Assembly (NCBI GenBank): GCA_947034895.1
Contig: OX344761.1
Location: forward strand, 37,088,863-37,152,862
DNA length: 64,000 bases
Source of the DNA: Rhytidiadelphus loreus
Taxonomy: Eukaryota > Streptophyta > Bryopsida > Hypnales > Hylocomiaceae
Reading direction: 5' to 3'
The position numbers and the translations under genes are program-made. This document shows, in pieces, positions 1 through 12,400 of this stretch. Position 1 is the first letter of the stretch. Each line of letters opens with the position of its first letter. Under the pieces are notes generated by a model. It searched no databases and was not told the origin of the DNA. It saw nothing but the letters and a program-made list of their open reading frames with translations.

Positions 1-700
1 TCCAACAGGAAGATCATGGCATTGTGGGCCTAGTTTTGAAACAAAGACATAGAATTAGGTGGTCTTCCAAGATAGGGAATTTCTTAGATGTCCTAGAGAC
101 CTCTAGGAAGGGAAATTTATTCAATCCTACAAAGAGTACTTTAAGGAGGGGTGGTCTCCTTCATTACTCCCAAATGGTATCATAGTTAGTTATAGTAGCT
201 ATGTGTAATAAGGTTGATGTCGGAGCCTTACCATTGTTTTGTGTTTCCATGGAGTGCTTGTGCACCCCTTGATGTTGGTTGAATAGAGTCATGATCTACA
301 CTAGGCCATTTTGTAAGTCTTGATTAGTGAATTTTTAAGGTGAGTTCATAAATGAGATTAGCTTGGTCTAGTAGGGAGTTGGATATTATTCAAGAGCAAT
401 TAGCACTGATAGGGAGTAGTGCTACCGGCATTGAGTTTTTGGACATCAAAAGAAGTTCCGGCCTATGTCATCAAATGACATTCCATGTGTCTAGTATGAG
501 TTAAATGTTGATAGTAATAGGGAACAGGGACCCATTGTTACTAAAGTTGGAACCTAACATTGCAAATGCATGGCATGTGTAGTGTTAGAAGATTGTTACC
601 CTTGGTGTCACTAGATGTAAAATGCTACATATGCACTCTTAGAGAGCAAAAAAAAGAAGTATTACTAATGGATGTGACATCCCATTCCTAGAACCCACAA
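1..700 (+). repeat. Dispersed non-coding repeat, copy 1 (cut by window edge)
   Basis: This stretch aligns by eye with 33960-34310 in the same orientation and with about 58490-58800 in reverse complement. Shared landmarks are a block around 140-180 about a stretch that begins GGTGGTCTCCTTC, the words GAACCTAAC and TTAGAAGATTG near 545-600, and GTGTCACTAGATG near 607. Only the distal part of the repeat is here, because the window starts inside it. No open frame of interest is present. It may be part of a non-autonomous retroelement (large retrotransposon derivative), but I see no LTR boundary, primer binding site or coding domain, so the class is open. Confidence 0.6.
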
Positions 701-1497
701 AAGAATCAAGAGAAAAACAAAGGACCAATCATTTACACTAAGTAGCTAATGACAACTTTAAAAGGTTAGCCACTAGCTAATTCTAACTTTGACTCCTTTA
801 ACTTAGCATCATTTACTTATCAACTAGTTATTAATTGACAACAAACAAGAACAACAAACAAGGACTCCCTATACTATTTACATCCTTTAACATATAAAAA
901 TGCATACTTCAACTAGTAGACAACTTACATCACAACAACACAATATGTTGTTCCAAAATAGTACAATTTTTTTTTTTTATCTTATATATCTCATTAGACT
1001 AGTTCATTTAATTGTGACTTTGTAAATTCAACTAAACATCTAATTTCAAAACCCTTATAAGATATGAGAGCATTTTCTAATTCATTTTGTGATTGAATTA
1101 TAAAGATTGAACAAAACAAAGCATGAAATTCAATATGACTTCATTTCATTGAGTTCTTGTTGGCAAATGTGAAGTTACAAGAAAACCATTGAATGCTTAG
1201 TATGCTAAATTTGATTTATACTTTTGCATGAAAGAATAAAATGTTTTAGCCCCAAGGATGCAGTTGCAATTGCACCCATAACATTAGATGTGTTGCAAGC
1301 ATTATGTTTGTGGCCATGTCCTTGTGGCTCAAGTTTAGAAAAATTTGAAGCATTATTTAATGGTGTTGGGATCACAATGACCACAAATGAATGGGGTGCA
1401 ATGTAGGATCCTATGCAACCTTAAAAGTCAAAGCATACACTATTCCAATATTTAGTTTCATTCATTGAAGAAATTCACTATGGCAAGGCCACTCAAT
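701..1497. other. AT-rich intergenic stretch, nothing recognised
   Basis: Low-GC sequence with short A/T runs and the single short frame 1224-1406, which has no family resemblance. No gene, RNA or clear repeat was seen here. Confidence 0.5.
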
Positions 1498-2995
1498 TTA
1501 ATCCCCAAAGGATCATAAGGTCACTAGGTGACTTTTGCAACACTAGTTTTTGCACCTCCGGTCCTTTAGAGGGTTTAAGGTTTAGTAGTACTCTTCTTCC
1601 ATCACAACACCAAGCAAAGTTCATGGGTTCAATTTGAATTCACCAAATTGCATTTTGATAGTTGCAACTTTGGAGGCTTGTATCTCCTTCATCCAATGTT
1701 TTTTTTCAATAAAATTTGTTAAGTTAAGTTCTCCCTGAAGTCTAGTTATTGTGGTAAAGTTTCATATCAATCCAAGTTTTTTTGAATGTTTGGGAGCAAT
1801 TCAAAGTTCAATATCTGAACATTTTAGGATTATGGTGAATTTTAGTGTCTTGTTTTTTCTTCATACAATGATTGTTTCTAAAAAAAATCTGGAAAGTTGT
1901 GCATACTAGTCTAGTTTGTGTGGTTAAATTTTCATATCAATTCAAGAAGTTATGAGTGATTGAGAAGCATTTTAGTAGGAGGTTCAACCTTAGATGAGCA
2001 GAGCTAGTATACAAGCACATAACAAGACATTAGGAGAAAATTAAACCCCAAAAGAAGTCACTTCGTAATGCAAAAATTTGGGTGGGAAGAACCTTCTCAA
2101 CTCACTAATTGGGCCAAGAATTGCATGATGAATTCAAGAATTTGTCATCATTATCCAATTCATCTCCACAATTCCATAAATCTCATGATGGTTCCATCAT
2201 GGAGGATGGAGTACACGCCTCCCACAAAATTCTACACGCCAAGTGGCCACAAGCAATCCTATGTAGTGGTTCTAATGAGGATGACCACTCTCATACTCAT
2301 TCAATTAGTAAGAAATCTCGAAGCCTCTTTGTGGGTTCAATTTCCTTCTAATGGCATAGAGTAGAGACCACCTTTGGTGGTTATAGGATACCTATGTTAT
2401 AGTTACATATAAAATTATTTATAAGGTGCCTTATGTAATAGGGTACCTTCAATGGTTATAGGGTACCTACTTACACCTTCCAAGGGTATGTATGATTAAA
2501 AGAATAACCTCTAAAACGGCAAACTCTGGGCTCACCAAACCTAAGCTCTATGTTCTTAGCTCAACACTCTATGCTCACATGGTAGCATTCTCCAACCTTA
2601 GATGTTTTTTTTGCAACTTTCCTAGCTATTTTTTGACATTTCAAAGTCATTTTACATGACAATGAGTCTTTTGAATAATATTTTCTTTCAACAATGTGAT
2701 TGTATGCTAGTTTTGAAGCACTTTATAGTTTATTTTATTTTTTCATTTGAGTAGGTTTAGAAATCAAATATCACCTCCAATTGGATTGCTAGGAAAATTT
2801 CAATATCCTTTTTCAATACTAAAACATTATAATCTTGCAATCTACGAGGCCAAATAACTCCAAATTTGATTCACATGTCATCTACAACATGTACACCACA
2901 AGATTGTACGGTGAGATTTCTACAACTAGTGGCATTTAGACCTCTAATCAATGATGTACCCTAAACCCCCAAAAGGCCCTGGACATTTAGGGGTT
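1498..2995 (-). mobile_element. TTAACCCC-type TIR element, copy 1 (interrupted)
   Basis: The segment about 1635-2000 aligns closely with the reverse complement of 35270-35640, and 2770-2996 with the reverse complement of 34845-35000, so the two are copies of one element in opposite orientation. The right end reads AGGGGTTAA at 2987-2995. The left end at about 1498 is a degenerate match (TTTAATCCCCAAAGG). Without the nested insertion at 1997-2592 the element is about 900 bp, close to the 968 bp of the other copy. No transposase is visible, so it is probably a non-autonomous DNA element; the superfamily is unknown. Confidence 0.6.
1997..2592. mobile_element. Nested 596-bp insertion flanked by 12-bp direct repeats
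   Basis: CAACCTTAGATG occurs at 1985-1996 and again at 2593-2604. The sister element at 34845-35812 runs straight through this point with a single, slightly diverged version of the word. The 596 bp between them have no counterpart in that copy. This is the pattern of an insertion with a 12-bp target-site duplication. No terminal inverted repeats or poly-A tail are obvious. Frame 2068-2364 lies inside but resembles no known protein. The source of the insert is unknown. Confidence 0.55.
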
Positions 2996-3010
2996 AAGTA
3001 AGGTGAGACT

Positions 3011-3087
3011 CAATTCCGTCATGATGTACCAAGGATGCACATTTTCTTAGGAAGAATGTACTCTATTGACACATCATGACGGAATTG
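3011..3087. repeat. Small hairpin with perfect 17-bp arms
   Basis: CAATTCCGTCATGATGT at 3011-3027 is the exact reverse complement of 3071-3087, separated by 43 bp. It lies about 400 bp beyond the stop codon of the BRPF-like gene and immediately follows the right end of the TIR element at 2995. It could be a tiny MITE or a transcript-end stem-loop. No flanking duplication was recognised. Confidence 0.65.
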
Positions 3088-3489
3088 GGTACAGGAATGG
3101 GAATGGGTGTTTTCACTGTATTTCCTATGCATATGATCCAAAATAATGTATGATTCATCTTTTCATTCAATAAAAGGAAAACTGAAACTGAAACTGAACT
3201 ACAAAATCAGTGCTACTTCCACACCGGTACTATCCACGTTGAAATTCTTGGAGACTTTGGGTTATGAATTTGATCAAATAAAAATGTAAAATTATAAAAC
3301 CAATGTTCTAATTTTGCAACTGTATGCAAAGTTCTAGACAGGTAGGATTTCCCTTCCACACCATCCATGTTGAATTCCACCTATTTCTACAGCAAATCCC
3401 AATTTGACTGAGATTCAATTGGCAAACAGGGCAGGGAAGCTGCTAATGAAGCCATCGGAAACGCATTATCTAGATCACAAGCTAATATA

Positions 3490-6400
3490 CTAAATCCTTT
3501 CTAATCCTCCAATCTCTAACCGCTTAGCGATAACCCCACTGCCAGGAGACGTAGTCCCATCTGATGTCCCATTCTCCGGCCCTGTGGGGGAGGGAGAATA
3601 ATTCAGCTTGTCTGAAAAATCATAGGCTGACGGTGGAGATTCGGAGCTCGCACTCAATACCAACTTTCTGCTCTTCTTGTACACAAGCAACGCAGGACCA
3701 GAAGCAAGAGACACGACAGCAGACAAGTTGCCACTGTTCATTCTGCTCGGCTCCAGTTCGTCAAGAACAGGCCCCGAAGCTCTGACATCTGCGGTCTCCT
3801 CCCGTAGGTCCCCAGATGGGATCTCAGCCGAAACTGTCTGCTCTTGATTGACATCTTCGTTATTGTGCCGGAGTATTTTCAGTCTTCGAAGCGTTGTTTC
3901 AAAGCTAGAGTGTTCCATCTGGTCATTGGCGATGCTCAGGAACTTGTTCAACCCAGTCTCAAGCTCCCCGAGCTTACTCTGGTTATTCGCTCCGTTCTCA
4001 GAATCACGTCTAACAGAACCAGGCCCTGCATTTTCACTTGCTGTCCAACGAATTCCTTTACCACGTCCTACAACCAGTCCCTTGGCTGAAGCAATAGTCT
4101 CACCTCCGCCTGGAATAACTGAAGCAGGACTAGGATTGTCAAACTCTTGAAAGGCCCACCCTTCATCACGTCCTTTACCCATTTCCCTTTCCCTGGCCCC
4201 ACGCGAGAGTTCACAGGAAGTCACTGGGGTACTAACCATCCCATCTACACGTTCACTTGCAACCACTGGGGTGTTAACCAGCCCAGCATCCGCAACTTCT
4301 TCAGGTGTTGGATCCAAATTATTAGAAAAGTCTGCTACATTACTTAAGAGCTCTCGGCAATATTTACAGCTATACATGGCTTGTTTCGACGCAGCCATCC
4401 AACCCTTCACTCCAAAACCCTTCCGATTCTTGAAACAGTTGAAGCAAAAGCTGCGCGGACAAGTTCCACACTTCAACAGTGTCTTCGTAGAGGGACACCA
4501 AACACAATGCCGCTCCTCTGATGTACTTTCAGACCTGTTCACCTCCGCAGAGGCTATCGTCATTTGCACAAGCTGTTGGTTGTATTTAAGTTTCTCTCGT
4601 CGGACCACCAATCGAGCCATAGACCGCACACGATCAAGAAGCTCCCGAAGTTCCTTTGCCTTTTCCAACATCTGCCACAAGTAATACGACAACGATATAA
4701 AATCAAACATACGACCCATGACGATCAACTTAAGTTTCACTACATGCAGAAGATGAAAACTGCATCCATTAACTTGGTTTCACTTTCACCATTTACTTTG
4801 AAACATACGTGGAAGCGGTCCCACGTGAAAGATCCCTTATATATCACTAAACCCTCGAGAACAAATTAGAGGACAATCTCCAGTTCTTATGTCCCTCGCA
4901 AGCATTCGACAAGCTTGAAACAACTCTTTCACTAATCTCTTCAAACGGAAAAGTACTCTTCTCAAATGGACGACGGGCTGCACATGTCCAGCTAACACAT
5001 ACAAGTAATTTTCAGGATATACTGACCCTGCAGCTATTCCAACGTGTACTACTGGCAGCTCCAGAAGAAAACGTATTAAACAACCTAGCTGTACCTCCTG
5101 CATCTCAGGACCTCAAAGCAGTGTGCATCATTAAATTCAGTCAATGAAGAGAACTCCATAATCTTATTAAAGAGGGCATACCTTCTCATTAGACAAAGTG
5201 GACGGCTGCAGTGCCAGTGGAACACGCAACTTCCCAGTAGCACGGTTTCCCTCATCACTTGAATCCTTGTTGAAGATGCCCTGGAATTTCGACCATTGCT
5301 TCTGCATAATGAATGATGTCAATGACTCTTCAAACAACTACTTGTACCGATTTATGCGTGACAAAACATCCAGGCCTGCTAAATCTGCCAATCCTACCGA
5401 CCTTCGAATCATGCCAAACTTCCATTACGGTATGGTATGCAGTTGTACTCAAAAATTTAAATGTCAGTTGCCAACCACGAACAAGTCAAACACAACCAGA
5501 CTCCAAGCAAGTAAGCACTCACTAGCAGACTTACGTGGTTAAGCTCGCAAAGTAAAAAACCTTTGTGCCCTGCTCGCTTGGCACGCCAATACACAAATGC
5601 CTCCCGCATGATATGTAACGGCGCCACATCTGACTTCATCGCCTGTTCTAAGATGGCGAGTTCTTTCACTTCTTTCACAAACCTATCTTCCGACAGACCA
5701 TTCACAAACGCAGAGTCCCCGTCATTTACATAAGCATCACAAGACACTTCACCGACTGTAGGCACGACCTCCTTAATCTTGTCTACCTCCGGGTCCTCGC
5801 TGCCAATCCTCTCCTGCTGGACAAGGGTGGGAGAGGACTCTGGATCCTGACTCTGGGCAAACTTTCCGAATTTGAATTTGATCTTCTTCAGTTTTTGCCC
5901 AGGCTCCACCACATGCCACGTAGATTTACATCCCGGAGCTTCGATCTTGTCTCCATTACCAGATTTCTTCGGTACGTCACTGGTGACTCCATCTTCGGAA
6001 ACTTGAGTGCAAGGCTCGTCCCGTCTCCGTTTTAAAGTGAAACGCAAACCAGTGGGCCTCTCTCTACCAGTATCCTCAGTAGCCTTCCCAGTCACGCTCA
6101 CAACATGATCCATCACATCCGCAACATAGGGTCCCACATTCGTGGCTTGCCTAGCTGACTCTATGAAACTTCCATCCATACATGCAGTGTTTTGCCTTGA
6201 AGACCATTCCTCCCTGTCGTCCAGGGACGACGCCGTTGAAATACTGCCGCTGGCTGTTGGGGAGACTGTGGACCCGCTCGTGGTACTGCTACTCACCAAC
6301 TCCTTCAATCCAGCGGAGGGGGTCGAATCCATTGGAGTTGTCCGCGCATGACGAGGGCAAAAGGAACGAACACCTACAACTTTTTTCTTAGATTGCCGCA

Positions 6401-9400
6401 GCTGCATACAACGGATGGCAACAACATGATCCAAACTTCAGACTATGTCAGACGATTCGATTGCAAAATATGCAGGGATTCGGATCGCCATTTACATCGA
6501 GCGAGACTATCAAATAAAACGAGATAAGTTGCGACAGCAAAGCCAGAAAATAGAAACAGAAAAATCTTCGAAGGGAAATAAGTTTGAATCACAAAAGAAT
6601 CCTGGATCTCAGCAAGCTTGCCTCGAATGACGCTCCCTGGCTTACACCACAAGAGATGTGGAATGGAGCTCTGCAGCCTCTTACTGAACAGAGCGAACAT
6701 ATACCCCTCTTCACTCCACATAATCCACACCGATCCTGTCGATCCTGAGCCCTGGCCGCCACTGCTGCAATACCATCGATTGGTTCCATCGCATCAGGAT
6801 CAACAAAAAAAGTTTCGTTGGTGTACAGAGCACAAGCGACATGGGCCCATTTTCGAGGAGCCACTGTTGGTTTCAAAGCACCTCCTTTCTTTCGACACAG
6901 GACACAGCTGCAGCATTAGACCACCCAATCAAAATTCTCAGGGTCAGAATATATCAAACAGTATACCTCAAATTCAATTCAAAAGCTTGAAGATGACGAA
7001 TGCTAATCGTGGACAACGATTATCAGTGATCTTGACAATTGTAAAGGGAAAATGGCAAAGAGGATGTAAAAATCATAAACTTTGTTTCTTTCACGGAAAA
7101 TTAACTTGTAGTTCGAAAATGATAACATTCTTCAATATGAAATACCAATCTGTCCATGTGTCACCTGCTCAACTGAATAAGCATATTCAAGAAAACGGCA
7201 TTCCCTCCAGTCGTGGAGAATTTGTGAATAACTATAACAAACCACGCTCAGGTGCTTCTACACATAATTGAAAACAATCCCATGACAGGCCGGAATAAAA
7301 CCTATACACCGCTGAATGCCAAAAGCTCATACCTGACGTTAGGCTGCGCCGCGCCAACAGCCACAGCCTCACACTTGCGGCAACACCAGCTTGGAGGAGC
7401 AATAACTCGACCCTCATCATCGCGGAACTTTTCACGAATGCCATAACACGATTGATGCACATGTATCAAGCATCGTTTGCAAGTATAAACCTGCAAAATC
7501 ACATCATATGCAAAGGCATCAGATTAGTTATCATTCTTAAAGATCTGACTTTTCAACCAATCACACGAAATTGGGTAGCCATTACAAGCAGTAATTAGCA
7601 ATAGCTGGACACATGCAGGCCCACTGCTCTCAAGATAAGATGTTTGCGGGCTAATATGTGCTTTTCACTGGGAAACAAAAGCTAGTATAACGCAGTGGCT
7701 ACGACCTCGCATATGTCTCATGAAATGTCAGGGTACTTGAAATCACTCCAGCTTACTCTCGGACAGACCCACTAAAAGCATCCAAAGGGAGAAGAGGCCA
7801 TACAGAATGCACCGCTTGCATGACTTGGTGACAGCAACACCCTAGAGGATCCTCCAAGCACTACAGCACACTAGATACAGAAGCAAACTTACAGGGTTAG
7901 TCTGATCATCTTCCCCTCCATTACATATGCAACAGTCGTCAGAAGCATGCTGTTTTGCAGGAGTTTCGAAGGACTTTTGTAATGAGGCGTCGCTTGGTTT
8001 TCCAGTCACAGTATCTGCCACAGATTTACAGATGTTTCTTTTATTTTCTGAGCTCAAATAGTGGAAAGAATTCTACTGTCTCGAGAAGCAGATTCCCCCT
8101 CAATCCTGTCAACCCGGATTGCTGAGGACACCACAATCCGTTTCCTCAAGATCGACACATCTTTCAAAATACCAGTCCAAGGAGAGTGTCCAGAACAAAT
8201 TCTAGAGGGATTCAACGCAAGTGCATTTTTCGGAACTAGAATATCTGGAGTGGCTAGATTAGTATAGAAGAAGCCCAGACCTGATGGGGAGGTGCTTGGT
8301 AATGAGCTACCAGGCACAGAGTGTGCCAAAGATTTTTGACTGTCGAGAAATCCTGGAAAGTCCCCAGCTGGATCAATTTCCATCTGAGCATACATTCGCT
8401 CAAAATATTCAATGATCTCTTCAAACTTGTCTTCAGATATCGGCTGCTTTAAACCCCCTCGAGCGAGCCGCTTATTCCATGTGTGCAGCCATCTCTCATC
8501 CTCATCGTCCATATCATAGTCTGACGCCCGTACTGTCCTCGAACTCATTAAGGTCTGTATCTACGGACCATGAACAACGATCTTGTGTTAGAAACCTAAT
8601 GAAATTCTAGAAGCACTCTGGAGAGGGCCATATGATGGGGATAAAAGGTTCACTAGAATACTGCCATGCAAAACAGCTGAAATTCACAAGTTTAAAAAGC
8701 TTACCTCATGAGCACCGGGAGCAAGATGCCGCTGCATCTCAGACTTCCTTCTCGTCTCAACTTCTTGCTGTCTCTCTTCATAATCGGCAACAAATCGGAA
8801 GGACGGAATTGCTATTAAAGGTTTAGTCAGTTCCGGGCCATGCTTACGAACCCTTTTCCTTATAGATGAAGGTGGTGCAGAATTCCCTTTATCTTGATGT
8901 GCCAGCCACTGCGAGAATGAACCATCATCAGCCTCCTGAAAACCCTAGAAAAAATGGAACAGTACAAATCAGTTCCACTCCTGCAGCTTGCCCACTTCTA
9001 GACTTCTTAGCTCAACATAATAAGTACATCCTCATGATTATTCCCAACACATTGCTTTAGAATGACGTCAGAAGTAAATAGCAGAACACGCAAGTATTTC
9101 CTAATGAAACCTTCACACCTAGTCAATTTCTATTCAATGTCTACATTGACTTAATTCAGCCTCTATTAATAACATTCCTTAAGCCATAATCAATAGATGA
9201 GAAAATTCCAAAGAAGGTCGGTAGATTTATGACCCATCAACAAGGAAAAAACGAAATACAGCAATAAACTACGCTTGTCAATTCATGGTCGATGAGTACC
9301 CAACCGACAGTGCAATCTTAGTCTCACTAGCAGATTACAACAACTTGCAACGTAAAAACAGTGCTTGTAACAGACTATATACCACATTACCAGATTACCA

Positions 9401-12400
9401 TATTACCTAATTTCTACTGCTTTCACAACATATTCAATATCCGAACTTGAGATGATAAATAGTCCACATGAAGCTGCTGATTCCATTGTTCCGGGGTCAT
9501 CTGCTGGAAGGTAGAAATCAGGACTCCTGCCCTTCGGAGCAACTTTTCCCGAGTACGAGTCTACCTTTACCTCATCGCGACCTTCAATATAGACGGGGAC
9601 TGGCTGGTCTGGATCAATATGTCGATTACGCCTCCATCGATTACCACCGTATTGCAAGTGTCTCTTCCTTTTAGATCCTGACGATTGAAGATGGGGCCTT
9701 CCTGTTCCATGAAGAGTTTTCTCGTGATTGTCGACGCGTGGCCTACCCTTCTTCTTGAAAGAGCGAACCTGTAGCCACAGTCAATTCAGATTAAGACCTT
9801 AAAAGATGGAATGCAAACTAAGAATCAAATGAGTTCTAATGCAGCATGTAAAGAACTACACCAACACTTCATATAAATAGAAGATTACGCAAATCACTAT
9901 GTAAAATTTAATAAAATATTTTAAATTTTAAATTTTAAAATTTAATATAAATAAATAAACTAAAGGCACTACTACCTCTACCCCCACCAACTGATCATTC
10001 ACGGTCCCATTCAATGGTGAAGAATATGGCTGCTCTTCAATTTCTTCACGATCGTCAGAATGACTGACAAGTCTGTTCTCAACATCGCCAACATCTCGAC
10101 TACGTCTGTCTTTGGACTTCATTAATAGAGGTGACTGCACCTCCTTTCCCGCCTCTTGATGAGCGGCTCCGAATTCTGCTCCACTAACCTGTACAGATTC
10201 CAGGGACTCTGAAACTGTGGCATCACTATCACGTAGAATTACTTGCCTCAGTCCCTCAGATACTGCATCAGGACTTACGGCCTGATCAACTGGAACACCA
10301 ACATTACCCGAATCCGTCGCACTGTCGACAATCTCTCCAACATGACCTTGTACTCTTTCCTCTTCGTTTCGTAAATCCGGTTCAACTTCAACTACAACTA
10401 ACTCCGATGGAGGCAATTCCTCAGATTCACAACTACTTCTACTAACAATATAACCTTGGTTTGCACCTTGGCTCTCTGAGTTCGGAAGTACCGCCAACTG
10501 CTTCTCAGTTAGCTCGTCTGCCAAAGTATCAAAATTGTGCTGCTCTACTTCCAGTCGATTAATAACTTCATTTGAACTAGGAGGCAGCAAGGAAGAGGAC
10601 TTCTCAACCAAGGCATTCACATTTAGGCCCTCTTTGAACGATTCACTATGTATTGAGTGTACAGGACCATCTTCAGATGTATTCAACTCCATTTCCAAAG
10701 CGATCTTTGTCGATTCAATATCCACTTTTGATTTGAATGATTCATTTTCAGTTGAAGAAGTCAGACGAGCATCGCATATCTCGCTATCTTGCTCCTCAAC
10801 GAGCAAGGCATTCGGATTTTCTGTTCGACTCGAAACTGCTTGACGGGGACATTCATCAACTGTTCCTGCAGATACACCTTCGCATGAATAGTCCCCTCGT
10901 TGCTCTACAACATCTCTATCAACGCCCTCCATTTCCTTCAAGCCAGCTTTGCAGGACCATTCCAAGATCGTCACTGCATCCACAGAATCAGTGTCTGCGT
11001 CGCCCATTTGTTTCAAACCCGCCTCACAGGATGACACCAAGGCAGTCCCACCATCTATAAAACCATCACAGCCGTCGGCACAACGTTTCTCCAGATGTTG
11101 TGAAGGAGACTGTATCCTCTCGACCGACAGTTGTCCATCAGAACGATTGAATGGCAGAAGGTGGCCTTCGCTCTGTTCAGAGTACCCTAATGCATCTCCA
11201 GAAAGCCCTAGCTCTTTTTCGACCAAAGCCTCTGACAGAGGAGCATCCTCTCTTGTTCGTGTGTCCAAAAGGGATTCTGGCTCCGCAGCAGCTTCTGGCA
11301 ACTTAGCTGGATCCTCCCCTATCATAATGCCTCTGTTTTGTAATCCATCCAAAGCAAGGGCTTGTGATATTTGGTCCGAAACGAATAAGTCAGACATCTC
11401 CTCGTCCGTACTCATGGAACCAGCCACCACAACTTCGACCCGTGGAACATCCACTTCCCTTCTTACAAGCACAGGCGGTGCTGATACTGTTGCAGATCCT
11501 AACGAGTCAATGGGATCTCTCTCTGGGGCAAACTCAGCAGGCCGGGATTCAACCAAAGCAAGGGCTTGTGGGGCTTCTCCCGGAACTTGAGCATCAGATA
11601 CATTCTCCTCATCAGACATAATATCAGTCACCACACCACTAGCTCGGTCGATCCCTGCTGGTAGATCGGCCTCCTCTAATCTTGTGAAAACAGGTACTTC
11701 TGGAACAGCAGCAACCTCTGGCGAGTCTGGGACATCTCTCTCTGGGACATTGTGCGTAAACCGTGATTCATCTACACCAAGGGCACCAGAGAATTCCTCA
11801 GAAAGGTGAAATTTTAATGCCTTCTCGTCGGTAGACAAAGAATCGGCCACCACAACTGTTGGCCGTTCCACCACAACTTCACGTGGAACACTCTTTTGTG
11901 CTCTTGTAGGTACAGCCGATGCTAAGGCAGCAGCAGATTCTGGCGAGCCTACAGCACCCATCTTCGATGCATTCTCTGCAAAGCTTGATTGCTCTATAGC
12001 AAGGCCTCGCGACAACTCTTCCAAAAGTTGAGCATCCGACATTTCATCCACAATAGACGCAGAATCACCCACCACGACATCCGCCCGTGATACATCATCT
12101 TCTCTTCTTGTGAGGATCGGTGATGCTGGGACCGTAACCGTATTGGAGAAGTCAAAGGCAAGCCTATCTGAAAGAAGGTCTGCGGACCGCGATTCATTTA
12201 CAGCTAAGGGGTCGCCGCCTTTTCCCGGAAGCGGAGTGCCGGATGCATCAGAACACATCGAATGAGCCAACTTTGAACTTCTTCGTTCCACCACAGCCTC
12301 CGCCAGTGGAACAGCACCTTCGGATCTTGCCAGCACTGTTGATGCAAGGGCCGCAGTAGCTCTCAGCGAGTCACTTCCATCCCTCTCCAACAAAGCGTCT

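Noticed and set aside
4837..5103. 88-codon minus-strand frame between reductase-like exons of the BRPF-like gene
   Set aside because: The flanking exons 5301-5182 and 4671-3490 join in phase without it and it resembles no domain, so it is intronic.
8046..8172. Apparent frameshift in the BRPF-like gene
   Set aside because: A 125-bp intron from ACTG/GTATTT to CTCAG/AAAAT has matching phase and explains the frame change.
10949..11590. 213-codon plus-strand frame
   Set aside because: Antisense shadow of the 1,140-codon minus-strand exon.
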